From: Lawsonibacter sp.
Lineage (GTDB): Bacteria > Bacillota > Clostridia > Oscillospirales > Oscillospiraceae
Direction of reading: 5' to 3'
Length of the DNA stretch: 15,132 bases
NCBI GenBank assembly: GCA_022798855.1
Contig: JAAWNI010000023.1
Coordinates: forward strand, 1 to 15,132
A model generated the notes under the pieces. That model saw only the letters and a program-made list of their open reading frames with translations, had not been told where the DNA came from and ran no database searches. Position 1 is the stretch's first letter. Every line of letters starts with the position of its first letter. Below are positions 1-6,461 of the stretch, piece by piece. Position numbers and translations under genes: made by a program.

Positions 1-369
1 CACAGAGAAGGTGTCGCCCCGCTGGAAGGGCTCCAGCCCGTCGATGGGCTGGCCCAGCGCGTTGATCACCCGCCCCCGCAGAAAGGGCCCCACCGGAAGC
101 GTCAGCCGCTTGCCGGTATTGCGGACGAAGTTGCCCGCGGAAATCCCGCTCATGTTGGCGTAGGGCATCAGCAGGATGTGGTCGTTTTTAAACCCCACCA
201 CCTCGGCGGGGATCTGGCCCCCCGACTCGTTGGAGTAGATCCGGCAGATGTCGCCGATGGCGGCCCGGCCGCCGGAGGCCTCGATGGACATGCCCACGAT
301 ATTCTCGATTTTTCCTGTCCGGCCCACCGTCTCGGCGGAGCGGACGGCGGGAATCAGCTCTCGAAACAC
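1..369 (-). CDS. fliI: Flagellar export ATPase FliI, N-terminal part (runs off left edge)
   Basis: FliI is the hexameric ATPase of the flagellar type III export apparatus, related to the F1 ATPase beta subunit; it acts with FliH at the cytoplasmic face of the export gate. Only 123 codons lie in the window. They start at a GTG (367-369 on the plus strand) preceded by an AGGAG with 6 bases of spacing, 12 bases after the fliH stop. The visible part is the N-terminal beta-barrel domain: it opens GKIENIVGMSIEASG and ends near GRVINALGQPIDG, the motif that precedes the nucleotide-binding domain in FliI and related ATPases. The Walker A and B motifs lie outside the window. The position directly after fliH is the usual order. 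The first part of the gene is not in the ATG-started frames because of the GTG start. The alternative, a general secretion ATPase such as SctN, is excluded by the flagellar context. Confidence 0.93.
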   Translation of the reverse strand, partial: MFRELIPAVRSAETVGRTGKIENIVGMSIEASGGRAAIGDICRIYSNESGGQIPAEVVGFKNDHILLMPYANMSGISAGNFVRNTGKRLTLPVGPFLRGRVINALGQPIDGLEPFQRGDTFSV

Positions 370-381
370 GTCAATCTCCTC

Positions 382-1242
382 TTACTGGGGCCAGCGGCCG
401 CCCATCTGGTCATAGAGCACGTCCCGGATGTTGGACATCTGGGTGGACACGCTGGCATCGACAATCTCCTCCGGCGTCTCCACGATGCAGGTGCCCCCCT
501 CATCGTCCGCCATGGGGACCACTTTGATGTGCTGGGACAGCGCCCCCAGGGTGGTGGTCAGGGCGGGGGATATCTGGGCCACCTGCCGGGCGTCGCAGCC
601 GGAGATGTAGATATGCACCCACTCCTGCCGCTTCATCCGCTCGGTGGCGGTCTGGATCATGCGGACAACCACCTCGCTGCTGCTTCTCAGGCTGACCCGC
701 ACCACCTTTTCGGCGATGGACAGGCACAGCTCCAGCAGCTCGTCCTGGCTCTGGAGGATCATCTCCTCCCGGGCCAGGGACGCCTTCTCCAGGAAGGCCT
801 GGACCTCCTGCTCCAGCCGGGCGGCGGTGGCCTCCCGGTCGCGGATGGAGTCGTCCATGGCTTTGGCGATGCCCTGGGCATAGCCCTCCCGGTAGCCCTC
901 GTCCCGGGCGCCCGCCCGTATCTCCTCCTGCTCGGCCATGGCCTGGTCCCGGGCCTGGTCCAGTATCTGCTGGGCTTCCTCCCGGGCCTTGCTCAAGATC
1001 AGCTCCGCCTGGAGCTGGGCGTAGTGGACGGGCGTCTCCTTTTTTGGGGCCTCCTCCAGCTCCTCTGGCGCGGGCTCCGGCTCCTCCCCCCCCCCGGCCG
1101 TGACGTCCAGGGGCTCGGGGGCTGCCTCCTCCACCTCCAGGGGGCGGAACTCGTCCTCGCCCCCCATGAAGATGTCGTCGGTATCCGGGAGGACGTAGGC
1201 CTCAGCTTTGGGCTCAAGGAAGCTTTTCAGGATGTTACGCAA
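382..1242 (-). CDS. fliH: Flagellar assembly protein FliH
   Basis: FliH binds FliI and regulates it, and links it to the C-ring, delivering export substrates to the gate. The product is 286 aa. The N-terminal 70 residues are acidic and Pro/Glu-rich. A long predicted coiled coil follows (about 75-170), with a GxxxG-like series at G111, G116, G120 and G124, typical of FliH. The C-terminal domain ends with GGTCIVETPEEIVDAS, the signature that matches ATP synthase delta-like FliH tails. The start is TTG at 1242, which overlaps the end of fliG by 8 bases (ATTGCGTAA read in two frames) and has AGGA 8 bases upstream. No ATG exists before residue 26, and the N-terminus MRNILKSF resembles other FliH openings, so the TTG start is preferred. 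The overlap suggests translational coupling to fliG. Identification is firm. Confidence 0.93.
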   Translation of the reverse strand: MRNILKSFLEPKAEAYVLPDTDDIFMGGEDEFRPLEVEEAAPEPLDVTAGGGEEPEPAPEELEEAPKKETPVHYAQLQAELILSKAREEAQQILDQARDQAMAEQEEIRAGARDEGYREGYAQGIAKAMDDSIRDREATAARLEQEVQAFLEKASLAREEMILQSQDELLELCLSIAEKVVRVSLRSSSEVVVRMIQTATERMKRQEWVHIYISGCDARQVAQISPALTTTLGALSQHIKVVPMADDEGGTCIVETPEEIVDASVSTQMSNIRDVLYDQMGGRWPQ

Positions 1243-2260
1243 TGATATCGTCCTTTCCGCCCTTCAAAATCACGATCTCGTTCCGCTCCTCCAGGTCGCG
1301 GATAACACCCACGATGCGCTGCTGGGCGTCCTCCACGTCCTTCATGCGGACATTGGTGGTAACCTCCAGGTCGTCCCGGATGCTCTCGGCCATACGGGCG
1401 GACATGTTGGTAAACAGCTTGTTGGACACCTCGGCGTTGGCCGTCTTGAGGGCCAGCACCAGGTCCCTGGGGTCGCAGTCCCGGACGAAGCGCTGCACGG
1501 AGCGGTCGTCCATGGTGATGATGTCCTCGAAGACAAACATCCGCTTGCGGATCTCGTCGGCCAGCTCGGCGTTATGCTCGGCCAGGCCGTCGAAGATGGA
1601 CTTCTCGCTGGAGCGGTCCAGGTTGTTCATGATGCCGGCCACGTAGTCGATGCCGCCCACCTTGACGTTGGACTGGGTGATGATGCTGGAGAACTTCCGC
1701 TCCATCTCCGCTTCGATGGTCTTGATGGCGGTGGGGGAGGCGCTCTCCATGGTGGCGATGGCTTCCACCACCTTGATCTGCCGCCGGGGCTCCAGCTGTT
1801 CGATGACGCCCGCCGCCTTGTCCGGGTCCACGTAGGACAGCACCAGGGCCATGGTCTGGGGGCGCTCGTTTTGCAGGGCGGAGAAGAGGGACTTCACGTC
1901 CGCCTTGTTCAGGAAGGCGAACTCGCGGGTCTTGAGGGACTTGGTCACCTTCTCCAGCAGGGCCATAGCGGTCTGGTTGCCGAAGGCCTTCTCCAGCACC
2001 GACCGGGCGTACTCCAGGCCGCCCTCGGTGACCGCCTTGCTGGTCATGCAGTTCTGATAGAACTCAGTAAGTACTTCCTCCGTCTGTTCGGAGTTGAGCA
2101 TGCCCAGCCGGGCCACCTCCAGGGTGAGGGCCTCCACGTCCTCCGGGTCCATGAACTGGTACAGGTTGGAGGCCTTGTCAGCGCCCAGGGAGACGATGAC
2201 GGCGGCGGCCTTCTGTGGGTATGTCAGTTCAAGCTTCGCTGCCTCAGCCATTGTTGTCAT
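1235..2260 (-). CDS. fliG: Flagellar motor switch protein FliG
   Basis: FliG is the rotor protein of the C-ring that binds FliF by its N-terminus and interacts with stator units through its C-terminal domain to make torque. The product is 341 aa, about the family length. The N-terminal domain (about 13-100) begins YPQKAAAVIVSLG. The middle-domain EHPQ-like motif is NERPQTMALVLSY (131-143). The C-terminal torque helix carries alternating charges around D251, D252, R253, R257, R260, D261, D264 and R265, as in known FliG proteins. Two ATGs compete: 2260 (only 3 bases after AGGAG) and 2251 (12 bases after AGGAG, 9 after GAGAGG). The inner start gives an 8-base overlap with the fliF stop, the same arrangement as the fliG-fliH junction, so it may be the true one. 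The longer form is reported. Confidence 0.95.
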   Translation of the reverse strand: MTTMAEAAKLELTYPQKAAAVIVSLGADKASNLYQFMDPEDVEALTLEVARLGMLNSEQTEEVLTEFYQNCMTSKAVTEGGLEYARSVLEKAFGNQTAMALLEKVTKSLKTREFAFLNKADVKSLFSALQNERPQTMALVLSYVDPDKAAGVIEQLEPRRQIKVVEAIATMESASPTAIKTIEAEMERKFSSIITQSNVKVGGIDYVAGIMNNLDRSSEKSIFDGLAEHNAELADEIRKRMFVFEDIITMDDRSVQRFVRDCDPRDLVLALKTANAEVSNKLFTNMSARMAESIRDDLEVTTNVRMKDVEDAQQRIVGVIRDLEERNEIVILKGGKDDIIA

Positions 2261-3890
2261 CCTCTCCTCTCAGCCAGGCTTTCACCATCTGAGCGGCGAT
2301 CTCCGGGTTGTTCTGAGCGAACTGCCGGACTGTCTTACGCAGCTCCATACTCTTCTCGGTGTTGATTTCCATGATGTCGGCGCCGCCGGTGGGGGCAGCT
2401 GCCGCCGCAGCCGCGGCAGCTTCGGCCGCGGCCAGGGCCTCGGCCGCCTGCATCTCCTCCTCCAGGGCCATCTGCTGGGCCAGGCGCTTCTTCTTCGCCC
2501 TGCTCCTCAGGATCAGGATGATGATCAGCAGGAGGATGAACAGGATCAGTCCGCCGATGGCGGCCAGAAGGATGTAGTCAGGTACGCCGGGCAGGATGCC
2601 GCCAGGCAGGCTGGGTCCGGCGGGCGTGTTGTCGTAGAAGGGGGCGACAAGCACCGACACATAGTTCTCCGGGTTCTCGCCGCCGATGCCGGAGGCGGTG
2701 GCCACATGGGAGCGCAGGGCCTCTGTGCTCAGGGCGCCGGCGTTCTCGCAGTTCTGGTTGACCGTGACCGCCACCCGTATGTCGGTGATGGTGAAGGCCA
2801 GGACCTCCTCCTGCCGGGTCGTCTCGTTGAGGTTCATATCCCGGCCGCCCTGGCCGCCGGCGTAGTCTTCGTCGCCGTTCAGCTCGTTGTTCATCTCCGG
2901 GTAGTAGGGGACATCGGAGTTTGTGGTGGTGCCCACCGTGCCGCCTACCGGCTCGGTGCCGTCCCGGATGATCTCCCAGATCCAATGGTCGGAGCCGATC
3001 AGGCCGCCCCCCGGCACGGAGCCATCAGGCTGGTCGTATTCGGTCCGGTTGATGACCTTGCGGTTCACGTCTATCGTGGTGTTTACCGCGATCTTCACGT
3101 TTCCGGTGCCATAGATGTATCCTATAGACTCCAGCACCTGGGAGCGTATCTTGTTGCTGGTGCTCTCCTCATAGGCCAGCTTCATGGCGCTGGCTTCGCT
3201 CATGTTGTCGGAGACGCTGTTTTGGGAGTACAGGTTGCCCTTGGTGTCGCGGATGGTGACGTCGGAGATGTCCATCCCCTCTATGCTGTGGCTCACCAGG
3301 TCCCGGATGGACTCCACCATGCCGCTGCTCAGCCTGTCATTGCCCACCTGGGTGACGGTCACCGCCGCGGTGGCCGGCGTGCCCTGGGGCTCCAGCACGT
3401 AAATCTGCTGGGTGGCCGGCGCGATCTGCACCTCGGCCCACTGTATCCCGTCAAACTGCATGATGATGGCGGCCAGCTTCTGTTCCCGGGCGCTCAGCCA
3501 CAGCTTGGCTTCCTCGTCGGTGGTTATGTTCAAGCCGCCGATCCCGTCCCGGTACGACTCGTACAAAAAGCCGGAATTCAGGTTGCCCGAAAGGGCCAGC
3601 TGGGTTTGGAGCGCCTCGCTCCGCCCCTCCGGCACATATACGCTGTCCCCCTTGACCTGGTAGTCCGCCACGCCGCTGCTGTCCAGAAACTTGACCAGAT
3701 TGCTGATTTCGGTGGCGTTCAGCCCGCCCTGGAGCAGCTCATAGTCCGTTTGGTTGTACCACAGCGCCGCAACGGCGATCAAAACCAGGACGACACCGGC
3801 GCAGGCCCCAAGCAAAATACGGGTCTTTTTGTTCAGTTTTGCAAAAAAGCTTTTGATTTTTTCCCAAAAGCCCTTCAGTTTTGTCTGCAA
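2244..3890 (-). CDS. fliF: Flagellar MS-ring protein FliF
   Basis: FliF forms the MS ring in the cytoplasmic membrane, the base on which the rod, switch and export gate assemble. The product is 548 aa, near the usual length. A basic N-terminal segment is followed by membrane segment 1 (about 25-45), ring-building motifs outside the cell membrane (about 48-435), membrane segment 2 (about 439-461, rich in Leu and Ile) and a cytoplasmic tail. The tail has a basic stop-transfer RSRAKKK, an Ala-rich linker (484-499) and the FliG-binding end (about 508-548). A Gly/Asn/Asp-rich low-complexity stretch (about 285-355) matches the variable loop seen in many FliF proteins. The start is TTG at 3890, supported by a perfect GGAGG 8 bases upstream (3899-3903); no upstream ATG fits. 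The stop overlaps the fliG start. Confidence 0.95.
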   Translation of the reverse strand: MQTKLKGFWEKIKSFFAKLNKKTRILLGACAGVVLVLIAVAALWYNQTDYELLQGGLNATEISNLVKFLDSSGVADYQVKGDSVYVPEGRSEALQTQLALSGNLNSGFLYESYRDGIGGLNITTDEEAKLWLSAREQKLAAIIMQFDGIQWAEVQIAPATQQIYVLEPQGTPATAAVTVTQVGNDRLSSGMVESIRDLVSHSIEGMDISDVTIRDTKGNLYSQNSVSDNMSEASAMKLAYEESTSNKIRSQVLESIGYIYGTGNVKIAVNTTIDVNRKVINRTEYDQPDGSVPGGGLIGSDHWIWEIIRDGTEPVGGTVGTTTNSDVPYYPEMNNELNGDEDYAGGQGGRDMNLNETTRQEEVLAFTITDIRVAVTVNQNCENAGALSTEALRSHVATASGIGGENPENYVSVLVAPFYDNTPAGPSLPGGILPGVPDYILLAAIGGLILFILLLIIILILRSRAKKKRLAQQMALEEEMQAAEALAAAEAAAAAAAAAPTGGADIMEINTEKSMELRKTVRQFAQNNPEIAAQMVKAWLRGEDDNNG

Positions 3891-3898
3891 CTTGGATC

Positions 3899-3903
3899 CC
3901 TCC
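3899..3903 (-). promoter_or_regulatory. Ribosome site that fixes the TTG start of fliF
   Basis: GGAGG lies 8 bases before the TTG at 3890, the only in-frame start it can serve. Confidence 0.75.
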
Positions 3904-3916
3904 GGCCAGTCATCTC

Positions 3917-3936
3917 AAAAAGCGCGCGCCGCGCTT
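3917..3936 (-). terminator. Small terminator-like hairpin between fliE and fliF
   Basis: AAGCGCG (3920-3926) pairs with CGCGCTT (3930-3936) around a 3-base loop, and a run of five T ends the minus-strand reading. It overlaps the fliE stop. It may cause partial termination or protect the fliE message end. Confidence 0.4.
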
Positions 3937-4237
3937 ACAGGGAAATGCGCATCAGCTCGTTATACACGTCCAACGCCTTGTTGCGCATCTCCATCAGCAG
4001 GATGGCGGCGTTGCTGGCCTTGGCGGTGGCCAGGGTCAGGTCCGCCGGATTGTCCAGCTGGCCGGTGGACAGCTGGTACTCCAAGTTGACCTGCTCCTGG
4101 TTGGTGTCCCGCACATCCTGGATGGCCTTGCGGAAGATATCGGCAAAGACGGAGCCGGCGGGGGCCGCTTCCGCCTCCTTTTCCTCAACAGGGGCGGCCC
4201 ACAGGGGCTCGATGGGGCGGATGGGTGCGAATTCCAT
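3935..4237 (-). CDS. fliE: Flagellar hook-basal body protein FliE
   Basis: FliE is the small adapter that joins the MS ring to the proximal rod and is exported early by the flagellar type III system. The product is 100 aa, the usual size. The N-terminal 28 residues are Pro/Ala/Glu-rich and probably disordered. The C-terminal half has the family pattern: FADIFRKAIQDV, then NLEYQLSTGQLDNPADLTLA, then a helix ending RNKALDVYNELMRISL, resembling other FliE tails. The ATG start has GGAGG 7 bases upstream. It sits between flgC and fliF as in many Firmicutes. The 135-bp gap before it is long for this operon and may hold a weak promoter. The stop codon lies inside a small GC-rich hairpin described separately. 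Confidence 0.93.
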   Translation of the reverse strand: MEFAPIRPIEPLWAAPVEEKEAEAAPAGSVFADIFRKAIQDVRDTNQEQVNLEYQLSTGQLDNPADLTLATAKASNAAILLMEMRNKALDVYNELMRISL

Positions 4238-4251
4238 AACAATTCCTCCAG

Positions 4252-4311
4252 AAAAGGGCCGAAAACAGCCCGGTATTTCTTATCCTAAAACGCAAATCCA
4301 GGCCAGAGCAA
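4252..4311 (-). promoter_or_regulatory. Possible weak promoter and hairpin ahead of fliE
   Basis: A weak -35 TTGCTC (4306-4311) and -10 TAGGAT (4282-4287) with an 18-base spacer are present. Downstream, a 6-bp stem (4256-4261 with 4266-4271) is followed by four T. This lies in the 135-bp flgC-fliE gap. Support is low. Confidence 0.25.
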
Positions 4312-4372
4312 ATTTACCGCCTTCGGGCTCCCTGCCGCCGGACGGAAACTCAACCTGACCTAGACCAGATTT

Positions 4373-4837
4373 TTACTTGCCGATTTCCAGTCCTTTGGAA
4401 ATCAGGCCCTTGAGCAGATTAAACGCAGTGATATTGGCGGAGAAGGCCTGACTGGCCGCCATGCCGTCTGTAATCTCCTTCACCAAATCCACGTTGGGCA
4501 TCTCTACGTAACCGTCTTCGTTGGCGTCCGGGTCCTCCGGGTCGTACTTCAGCTTGAAGTCGGAGGGGTCCTCGGCGACCTCCGCCACGCGCACCCCGGC
4601 CACCCGCTGGCCGCCAAAGCTGCCCCCGATGCCGTAGCGGGTGCGGGCCAGGACATCGCTGAACCGGCCGGTGCCGTTGTCCGCCTGGAAGACCACAACC
4701 TTCCTGCGGTAGGGCCCCTCGCCGTTTTCGGTGCGGGTGGTATTCATGTTGACGATGTTCTCGGAAATAATGTCCAGCCGCTGCTGCTGCGCGGTGAAGC
4801 CGGAGCCGATCACATCAATGGAACTGACAAAAGCCAT
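4373..4837 (-). CDS. flgC: Flagellar basal-body rod protein FlgC
   Basis: FlgC is one of the proximal rod proteins, exported through the flagellar type III gate and polymerised on FliE/FlgB. The product is 154 aa, normal for FlgC. The N-terminus shows the rod/hook signature: SGFTAQQQRLDIISENIVNMNTT (about 12-34), matching the helical D0 domain and the SENIAN-type motif. The ending MPNVDLVKEITDGMAASQAFSANI is the conserved C-terminal coiled-coil region with the VDLV-E-M pattern. A middle acidic stretch DPEDPDANEDGYV (about 119-131) precedes the conserved PNVD. The ATG start has GGAGG 8 bases upstream. The 60-bp gap from flgB shows no terminator. Confidence 0.94.
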   Translation of the reverse strand: MAFVSSIDVIGSGFTAQQQRLDIISENIVNMNTTRTENGEGPYRRKVVVFQADNGTGRFSDVLARTRYGIGGSFGGQRVAGVRVAEVAEDPSDFKLKYDPEDPDANEDGYVEMPNVDLVKEITDGMAASQAFSANITAFNLLKGLISKGLEIGK

Positions 4838-4897
4838 TTGGCCTTCCTCCCCTACTCTATGTCAACGCGCCCCAAATCAGAAGCGCTGCAATGTCTT

Positions 4898-5290
4898 TTA
4901 CTGGCCGCGGATCAGGGTGCGCATCAAGGACAGGTTGCTGTTGATGGAGTCCATGGTGTACTGCATCTGGAGGGCGTTCCTGGTGGCCTCTGTGGACTGC
5001 TCCGTGATGTTGACGCCGTTGTCGTCCATTCTGGTCGCCTCGTACTGGGCCACGTGGACCCGGGGCGCGGCCGTGCCGATGGCGGAGCGCATGGAGCCCA
5101 GCTTCTTGTCGGGGGACAGGGCCGCCGAGCGGATGCGGGAGCGCAGCTCCTCCTCGAAGGTGACGTACTTCGCTTTGTAGTTGGGAGTCTCCGCGTTGAC
5201 GATGTTGTCGTTGATCACATTCTGCTTGGTCCACTGGAAATTCATCGCCCGCTCCAGCATCATCAGAGAGTTTGTATACAGCATGGACAT
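4898..5290 (-). CDS. flgB: Flagellar basal-body rod protein FlgB
   Basis: FlgB is the proximal rod protein placed first in the early flagellar operon of many Firmicutes. The product is 130 aa, as usual. The signature NIVNAETPNYKAKYVTFEEEL (about 29-49) is the rod-protein motif, and the C-terminal helix (about 100-127) gives the second half of the D0 coiled coil. The start chosen is ATG at 5290 because AGGAGG (5300-5305) lies 9 bases upstream. A TTG at 5314 would extend the protein by 8 residues, but it would place the ribosome site inside the coding region, so it is rejected. The gene begins the block that ends past fliI; three candidate sigma-A promoters lie upstream. Confidence 0.94.
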   Translation of the reverse strand: MSMLYTNSLMMLERAMNFQWTKQNVINDNIVNAETPNYKAKYVTFEEELRSRIRSAALSPDKKLGSMRSAIGTAAPRVHVAQYEATRMDDNGVNITEQSTEATRNALQMQYTMDSINSNLSLMRTLIRGQ

Positions 5291-5299
5291 AGAAAGAGC

Positions 5300-5305
5300 C
5301 CTCCT
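5300..5305 (-). promoter_or_regulatory. Ribosome site that fixes the flgB start
   Basis: A consensus AGGAGG lies 9 bases before the ATG at 5290. It lies inside the longer TTG-started frame, which argues against that longer start. Confidence 0.8.
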
Positions 5306-5325
5306 CAAAAACAACCGTGTCTATT

Positions 5326-5354
5326 ATCATAACATGACTTTTGGAAAAAGGCAA
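5326..5354 (-). promoter_or_regulatory. Candidate sigma-A promoter P1 of flgB operon
   Basis: On the minus strand a -35 TTGCCT (5349-5354) is followed by a 17-base spacer and a -10 TATGAT (5326-5331). Transcription would start near 5319, giving a leader of about 30 bases before the flgB ATG. It is the promoter closest to the gene. Experimental start mapping is absent, so this is a sequence match only. Confidence 0.5.
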
Positions 5355-5417
5355 GAGCGGCCGCGAGACTTTTCACAGCTTCTTAGCCCCTCTCCAAAAC
5401 GCCATATAGACGAAACT

Positions 5418-5446
5418 ATTATAGCTTATTTTTCCGGGCATTGCAA
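5418..5446 (-). promoter_or_regulatory. Candidate sigma-A promoter P2 of flgB operon
   Basis: On the minus strand TTGCAA (5441-5446), 17 bases, then a perfect -10 TATAAT (5418-5423). This is the best -10 match of the three in the region and the likely main vegetative promoter. It would give a leader of about 120 bases. Confidence 0.6.
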
Positions 5447-5525
5447 GACATTGAAGAAATATAATCTGCTCGAATTTTACTTTTTTCCCCACTGTGAAAT
5501 GGGCACTATTTCCCCGTGGGTTATT

Positions 5526-5554
5526 AGAATACAGTATATTTCCGCCGATTGCAA
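5526..5554 (-). promoter_or_regulatory. Candidate sigma-A promoter P3 of flgB operon
   Basis: On the minus strand TTGCAA (5549-5554), 17 bases, then TATTCT (5526-5531). An overlapping choice is TTACCA, 16 bases, TATACT. A weak sigma-28-like match (TAAA, 16 bases, GGCGGAAA) overlaps it. The support is moderate at best. Confidence 0.35.
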
Positions 5555-5640
5555 TGGTAATTTTTAGGAACCCGCCCCGCCCCCTGTGGAATTCTTCCAT
5601 TTTCTCTCAGCAAAGCGGGGCGCTTTCCCGTGTAAACGGC

Positions 5641-5673
5641 AAAAAAGCCCGAAACAGACAGCCTATTTCGGGG
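5641..5673 (-). terminator. Intrinsic terminator after csrA
   Basis: On the minus strand a stem CCCGAAA/TTTCGGG (5666-5672 with 5648-5654), an 11-base loop, and then a run of six T after a C. It starts about 10 bases after the csrA stop. It ends the flgM-csrA transcript and separates it from the flgB block. Confidence 0.8.
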
Positions 5674-5683
5674 TTTTTGCCCC

Positions 5684-5914
5684 TCACCGCTTTTTTTCCT
5701 TGAGCACCCCCAGCAGCTCCAGGGGGGAGGCTTCCTCGTCCGCCGCTTCCCGGTTTGTCTGGGCGGCCACCTTCAGTTCGCTGCGCAGGATGGTGACGTC
5801 CCGGGGGGCCTGGATGGCCAGACGGGCCCGGCCCGCTTCCACCGCCAGGACGGTGACCTCGATCTCATCCCCGATGAGCAGGGACTCGCCCTCTTTCCGC
5901 TGCAAAATCAGCAT
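5684..5914 (-). CDS. csrA: Carbon storage / translation regulator CsrA
   Basis: CsrA is a small dimeric RNA-binding protein that binds GGA motifs in mRNA leaders; in Bacillus subtilis it represses flagellin (hag) translation and is antagonised by FliW. The product is 76 aa. Residues MLILQRKEGESLLIGDEIEV form the first beta strands; the RNA-binding R44 is present in VTILRSEL. A C-terminal tail of about 28 residues extends past the core, as in the FliW-controlled class. The ATG overlaps the fliW stop by 7 bases (ATGCTGA), and GGAGG lies just upstream, so the two are probably translationally coupled. The gene is the last in its transcript, before the terminator. The histidine that commonly precedes the RNA-binding arginine is a leucine here (L43). 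Confidence 0.95.
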   Translation of the reverse strand: MLILQRKEGESLLIGDEIEVTVLAVEAGRARLAIQAPRDVTILRSELKVAAQTNREAADEEASPLELLGVLKEKKR

Positions 5915-6363
5915 GGCGCCCCCTCCTCCGTCCGTCTGAACCCCGACAGGGGGTGGTGCATCTGATAGCCGCCGCCCTCCAGGATGACCTGCATGGCCCT
6001 GCGGGTCTGGTCGTTGACGGCCACGGGGCAGCGCAGGTTTACCGTGCTGTCCGAAACCGGGCTGCGCACCACGCACAGGGTGTAGAAGCACAGGTCCTCG
6101 CTGCGCTCCACCTCCAGGGCTTCCAGCTCCCGGCCGCTGAGCACGGGGGCGTAGTCAGGCTTTAAGGAGAAGGGGTTCATGGCCACAAAGGCCAGGCCGG
6201 GGGTGGCCGCGCTCTGGAAGCACAGCAGCGAGCCCTCCCCGCCCTCGAAGGGCAGCAGGAAGAACTCCTTCTCCTCCTCAAAGCCGAACAGGCCGTCTGG
6301 GAAGCGGAGCATATCCGACTCGGGACAGTCAATCTCGCCAAAATATTTGGTCTTTAAACGCAT
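5908..6363 (-). CDS. fliW: Flagellar assembly factor FliW
   Basis: FliW binds flagellin and CsrA in turn: free FliW sequesters CsrA and so relieves repression of flagellin translation (known from Bacillus subtilis). The product is 151 aa. Family signs are the opening TKYFGEIDCPESDMLRFPDGLFGFEE, with the usual FPxGLxGFE, then FVAMNPFSLKPDY, and the ending STVNLRCPVAVNDQTRRAMQV followed by HHPL. The ATG at 6363 has AGGAGG six bases upstream. A longer frame starts at 6438 but crosses a 14-bp hairpin and lacks a ribosome site. The gene overlaps csrA by 7 bases. No flagellin gene is in this window, so its target is elsewhere. Confidence 0.95.
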   Translation of the reverse strand: MRLKTKYFGEIDCPESDMLRFPDGLFGFEEEKEFFLLPFEGGEGSLLCFQSAATPGLAFVAMNPFSLKPDYAPVLSGRELEALEVERSEDLCFYTLCVVRSPVSDSTVNLRCPVAVNDQTRRAMQVILEGGGYQMHHPLSGFRRTEEGAPC

Positions 6364-6382
6364 ATTTCCTCCTAAATTCAGC

Positions 6383-6418
6383 AGATTCTCCTCCCCGCCG
6401 GGGAGGAGAATCTTTTTT
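6383..6418 (+). terminator. Perfect 14-bp hairpin ahead of fliW with plus-strand T-run
   Basis: Arms at 6383-6396 and 6400-6413 pair perfectly over 14 bp around a 3-base loop. On the plus strand six T follow (6413-6418), which reads as a rightward intrinsic terminator. The flanking genes are transcribed leftward, where no T-run follows the hairpin, so it cannot terminate their transcript in the usual way. It may stop antisense transcription or act as an mRNA leader structure; both are inference. Confidence 0.6.
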
Positions 6419-6457
6419 CTGTGCCAGCAGCGCCGCAAGCTTTGGCTGATGGCACAG
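6419..6457. repeat. Second inverted repeat after the DUF6470 gene
   Basis: CTGTGCCA (6419-6426) and TGGCACAG (6450-6457) pair perfectly, with an additional CAGC/GCTG inside. It lies 5 bases after the stop of the DUF6470 gene and is separated from the first hairpin by the T-run. On the leftward transcript it would be a 3' hairpin followed by A's, a possible processing or stabilising structure. Confidence 0.5.
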
Positions 6458-6461
6458 GTTC

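Larger units (their letters stand above)
5291..5683. other. Gene-free, AT-rich regulatory stretch upstream of flgB
   Basis: No credible gene lies in this 393-bp stretch. It contains, from right to left, the csrA terminator (5641-5673) and three possible minus-strand sigma-A promoters (5526-5554, 5418-5446, 5326-5354), then the flgB ribosome site (5300-5305). It is clearly richer in A and T than the flanking genes between about 5400 and 5560. Two open frames of 75 and 128 codons cross it, but they have no ribosome site, odd composition and overlap the promoters, so I treat them as chance. Confidence 0.8.

Noticed and set aside
178..2365. Plus-strand open frames over fliI, fliH and fliG
   Set aside because: They are antisense to firm flagellar genes and low in plausible domains.
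2094..4358. Long plus-strand open frame (754 codons) opposite fliF and fliE
   Set aside because: It is antisense to well-recognised fliF/fliE, has a His/Gly/Val/Leu-rich composition, no ribosome site and no known domain. GC-rich DNA produces such shadows.
4898..5314. flgB from TTG 5314
   Set aside because: The AGGAGG would be inside the coding region; the ATG at 5290 is in the correct position.
5181..5567. 128-codon plus-strand frame
   Set aside because: It runs across the flgB start and the promoter stretch with no ribosome site.
5373..5600. 75-codon minus-strand frame upstream of flgB
   Set aside because: It overlaps the promoter boxes, lacks a ribosome site and resembles nothing known.
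5908..6438. Longer fliW from 6438
   Set aside because: The extra 25 residues translate the hairpin region and have no homology; the ATG at 6363 has the ribosome site.
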